Below, one piece after another: positions 33,719 to 34,008 of a DNA stretch of 34,008 nt (the stretch's first letter is position 1; each line of letters opens with the position of its first letter). Under the pieces are notes generated by a model. The model saw only the letters and a list, made by a program, of their open reading frames with translations, had not been told where the DNA came from and searched no databases. Position numbers and translations under genes: made by a program. This DNA is from an uncultured Eubacterium sp. (GTDB taxonomy: Bacteria > Bacillota > Clostridia > Lachnospirales > Lachnospiraceae). The DNA lies in the NCBI GenBank assembly GCA_900548465.1, contig URKY01000025.1:1-34008 (forward strand), in the 5' to 3' direction.

Positions 33719-33757
33719 AATACACCTCAAAATATATTTTTGCTCATAGCGAATTCA

Positions 33758-33766
33758 ATTATACCA
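33758..33766 (-). promoter_or_regulatory. Extended -10 promoter for the ispF operon
   Basis: Minus strand TGGTATAAT, a perfect TATAAT with extended TG. No good -35 box is found at 16-18 bp, which an extended -10 can tolerate. The start would lie about 35 bp before the ispF ATG. Confidence 0.55.
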
Positions 33767-33904
33767 CATTTTATAATAAAAACTATATAATTTATAATTT
33801 AATAATGGGGAATATAATAGTTACATATGTTTTCTTATAATTTATTTATTTCCGGAAAATTTTCAATCTTTTTAAATTATTTTACATTTTTTTGAAAAAA
33901 GTTG
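33767..33904. other. AT-rich divergent intergenic region
   Basis: Between the ispF promoter and the tRNA promoter lies very AT-rich sequence with no gene that I can support. It separates two divergent transcription units and may hold UP-element-like A/T tracts for the tRNA promoter. Confidence 0.4.
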
Positions 33905-33933
33905 TTGACAACCCCCGCTTTAACGTTTATATT
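33905..33933 (+). promoter_or_regulatory. Strong sigma-A promoter for tRNA-Val
   Basis: Perfect TTGACA at 33905-33910, 17-bp spacer, TATATT at 33928-33933, with A/T tracts upstream of the -35. The predicted start is about 20 bp before the tRNA. This layout is typical of stable RNA genes. Confidence 0.85.
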
Positions 33934-33957
33934 AATAAGGCAGTTTAAATTCTGTAT

Positions 33958-34008
33958 GGGATCTTAGCTCAGCTGGGAGAGCATCTGCCTTACAAGCAGG
34001 GGGTCACA
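33958..34008 (+). tRNA. tRNA-Val (anticodon UAC), cut by the right edge
   Basis: The 5' part of a tRNA: acceptor GGGATCT, D-arm GCTCAGCTGGGAGAGC, anticodon stem TCTGC/GCAGG with one wobble pair, and loop CTTACAA with anticodon TAC at 33991-33993, reading valine GUA. The variable region begins GGGTCACA. The T-arm and 3' acceptor lie beyond the window. Other tRNA genes may follow. Confidence 0.93.

Overview
The window is low-GC Firmicute chromosome, most likely from a Clostridia/Lachnospiraceae-type anaerobe. I infer this from the AT-rich intergenic DNA, strong AGGAGG-type ribosome binding sites, the formate-tetrahydrofolate ligase, and gene orders that match the Bacillus/Clostridium core genome. 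Almost every gene lies on the minus strand and is transcribed right to left. The exceptions are ychF (1517-2614) and a tRNA-Val cut by the right edge. I see no prophage, insertion sequence, CRISPR array or defence island.

In the direction of transcription, from right to left: (1) The tRNA-Val(UAC) and its promoter diverge from an isoprenoid/cysteine/RNA operon: ispF, a DUF2156 protein, a GNAT protein, cysE, cysS, mrnC and rlmB (33718-27959). This is the Bacillus ispF-cysE-cysS-mrnC-rlmB order with two acyltransferase-fold genes where gltX is usually found. (2) lrgA, lrgB, a cytidylate kinase-like gene and a histidine phosphatase (27853-25661) start from a promoter that overlaps a terminator hairpin. 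(3) pnp (25475-23391) has its own promoter and a long, highly paired 5' leader. (4) A 67-residue membrane protein, metY and a eukaryotic-type hisA (23228-20935) have a good promoter and end in a strong terminator. The far arm of that terminator holds the ribosome binding site of the next gene, a ClpP-like tepA. (5) A long run of essential genes follows: uppP, ftsK, fhs, folD, then priA, def, fmt, a zinc peptidase, rsmB, rlmN, stp, prkC, rsgA and rpe (20151-2853). It meets ychF at a shared bidirectional terminator. (6) lgt diverges from ychF. At the left edge is the C-terminal remnant of a Fic-family gene with five 21-bp (7-residue) tandem repeats.

Functionally the region joins one-carbon metabolism to translation start. 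Fhs and FolD make and interconvert 10-formyl-tetrahydrofolate, Fmt uses it to formylate initiator tRNA, and Def removes the formyl group. RsmB, RlmN, RlmB, MrnC, RsgA and YchF act on the ribosome or rRNA. UppP, Lgt and the Stp/PrkC phosphatase-kinase pair serve the envelope and its signalling. CysE, CysS and MetY cover cysteine and homocysteine.

I did not find a clearly new multi-gene system. The most interesting signals are regulatory or evolutionary: the pnp leader helix with its distant Shine-Dalgarno sequence, the terminator-embedded tepA ribosome binding site, the promoter/terminator overlap before lrgAB, the isolated eukaryotic-type HisA, and the truncated Fic gene. All functional calls rest on motif recognition by eye; no database search was run.
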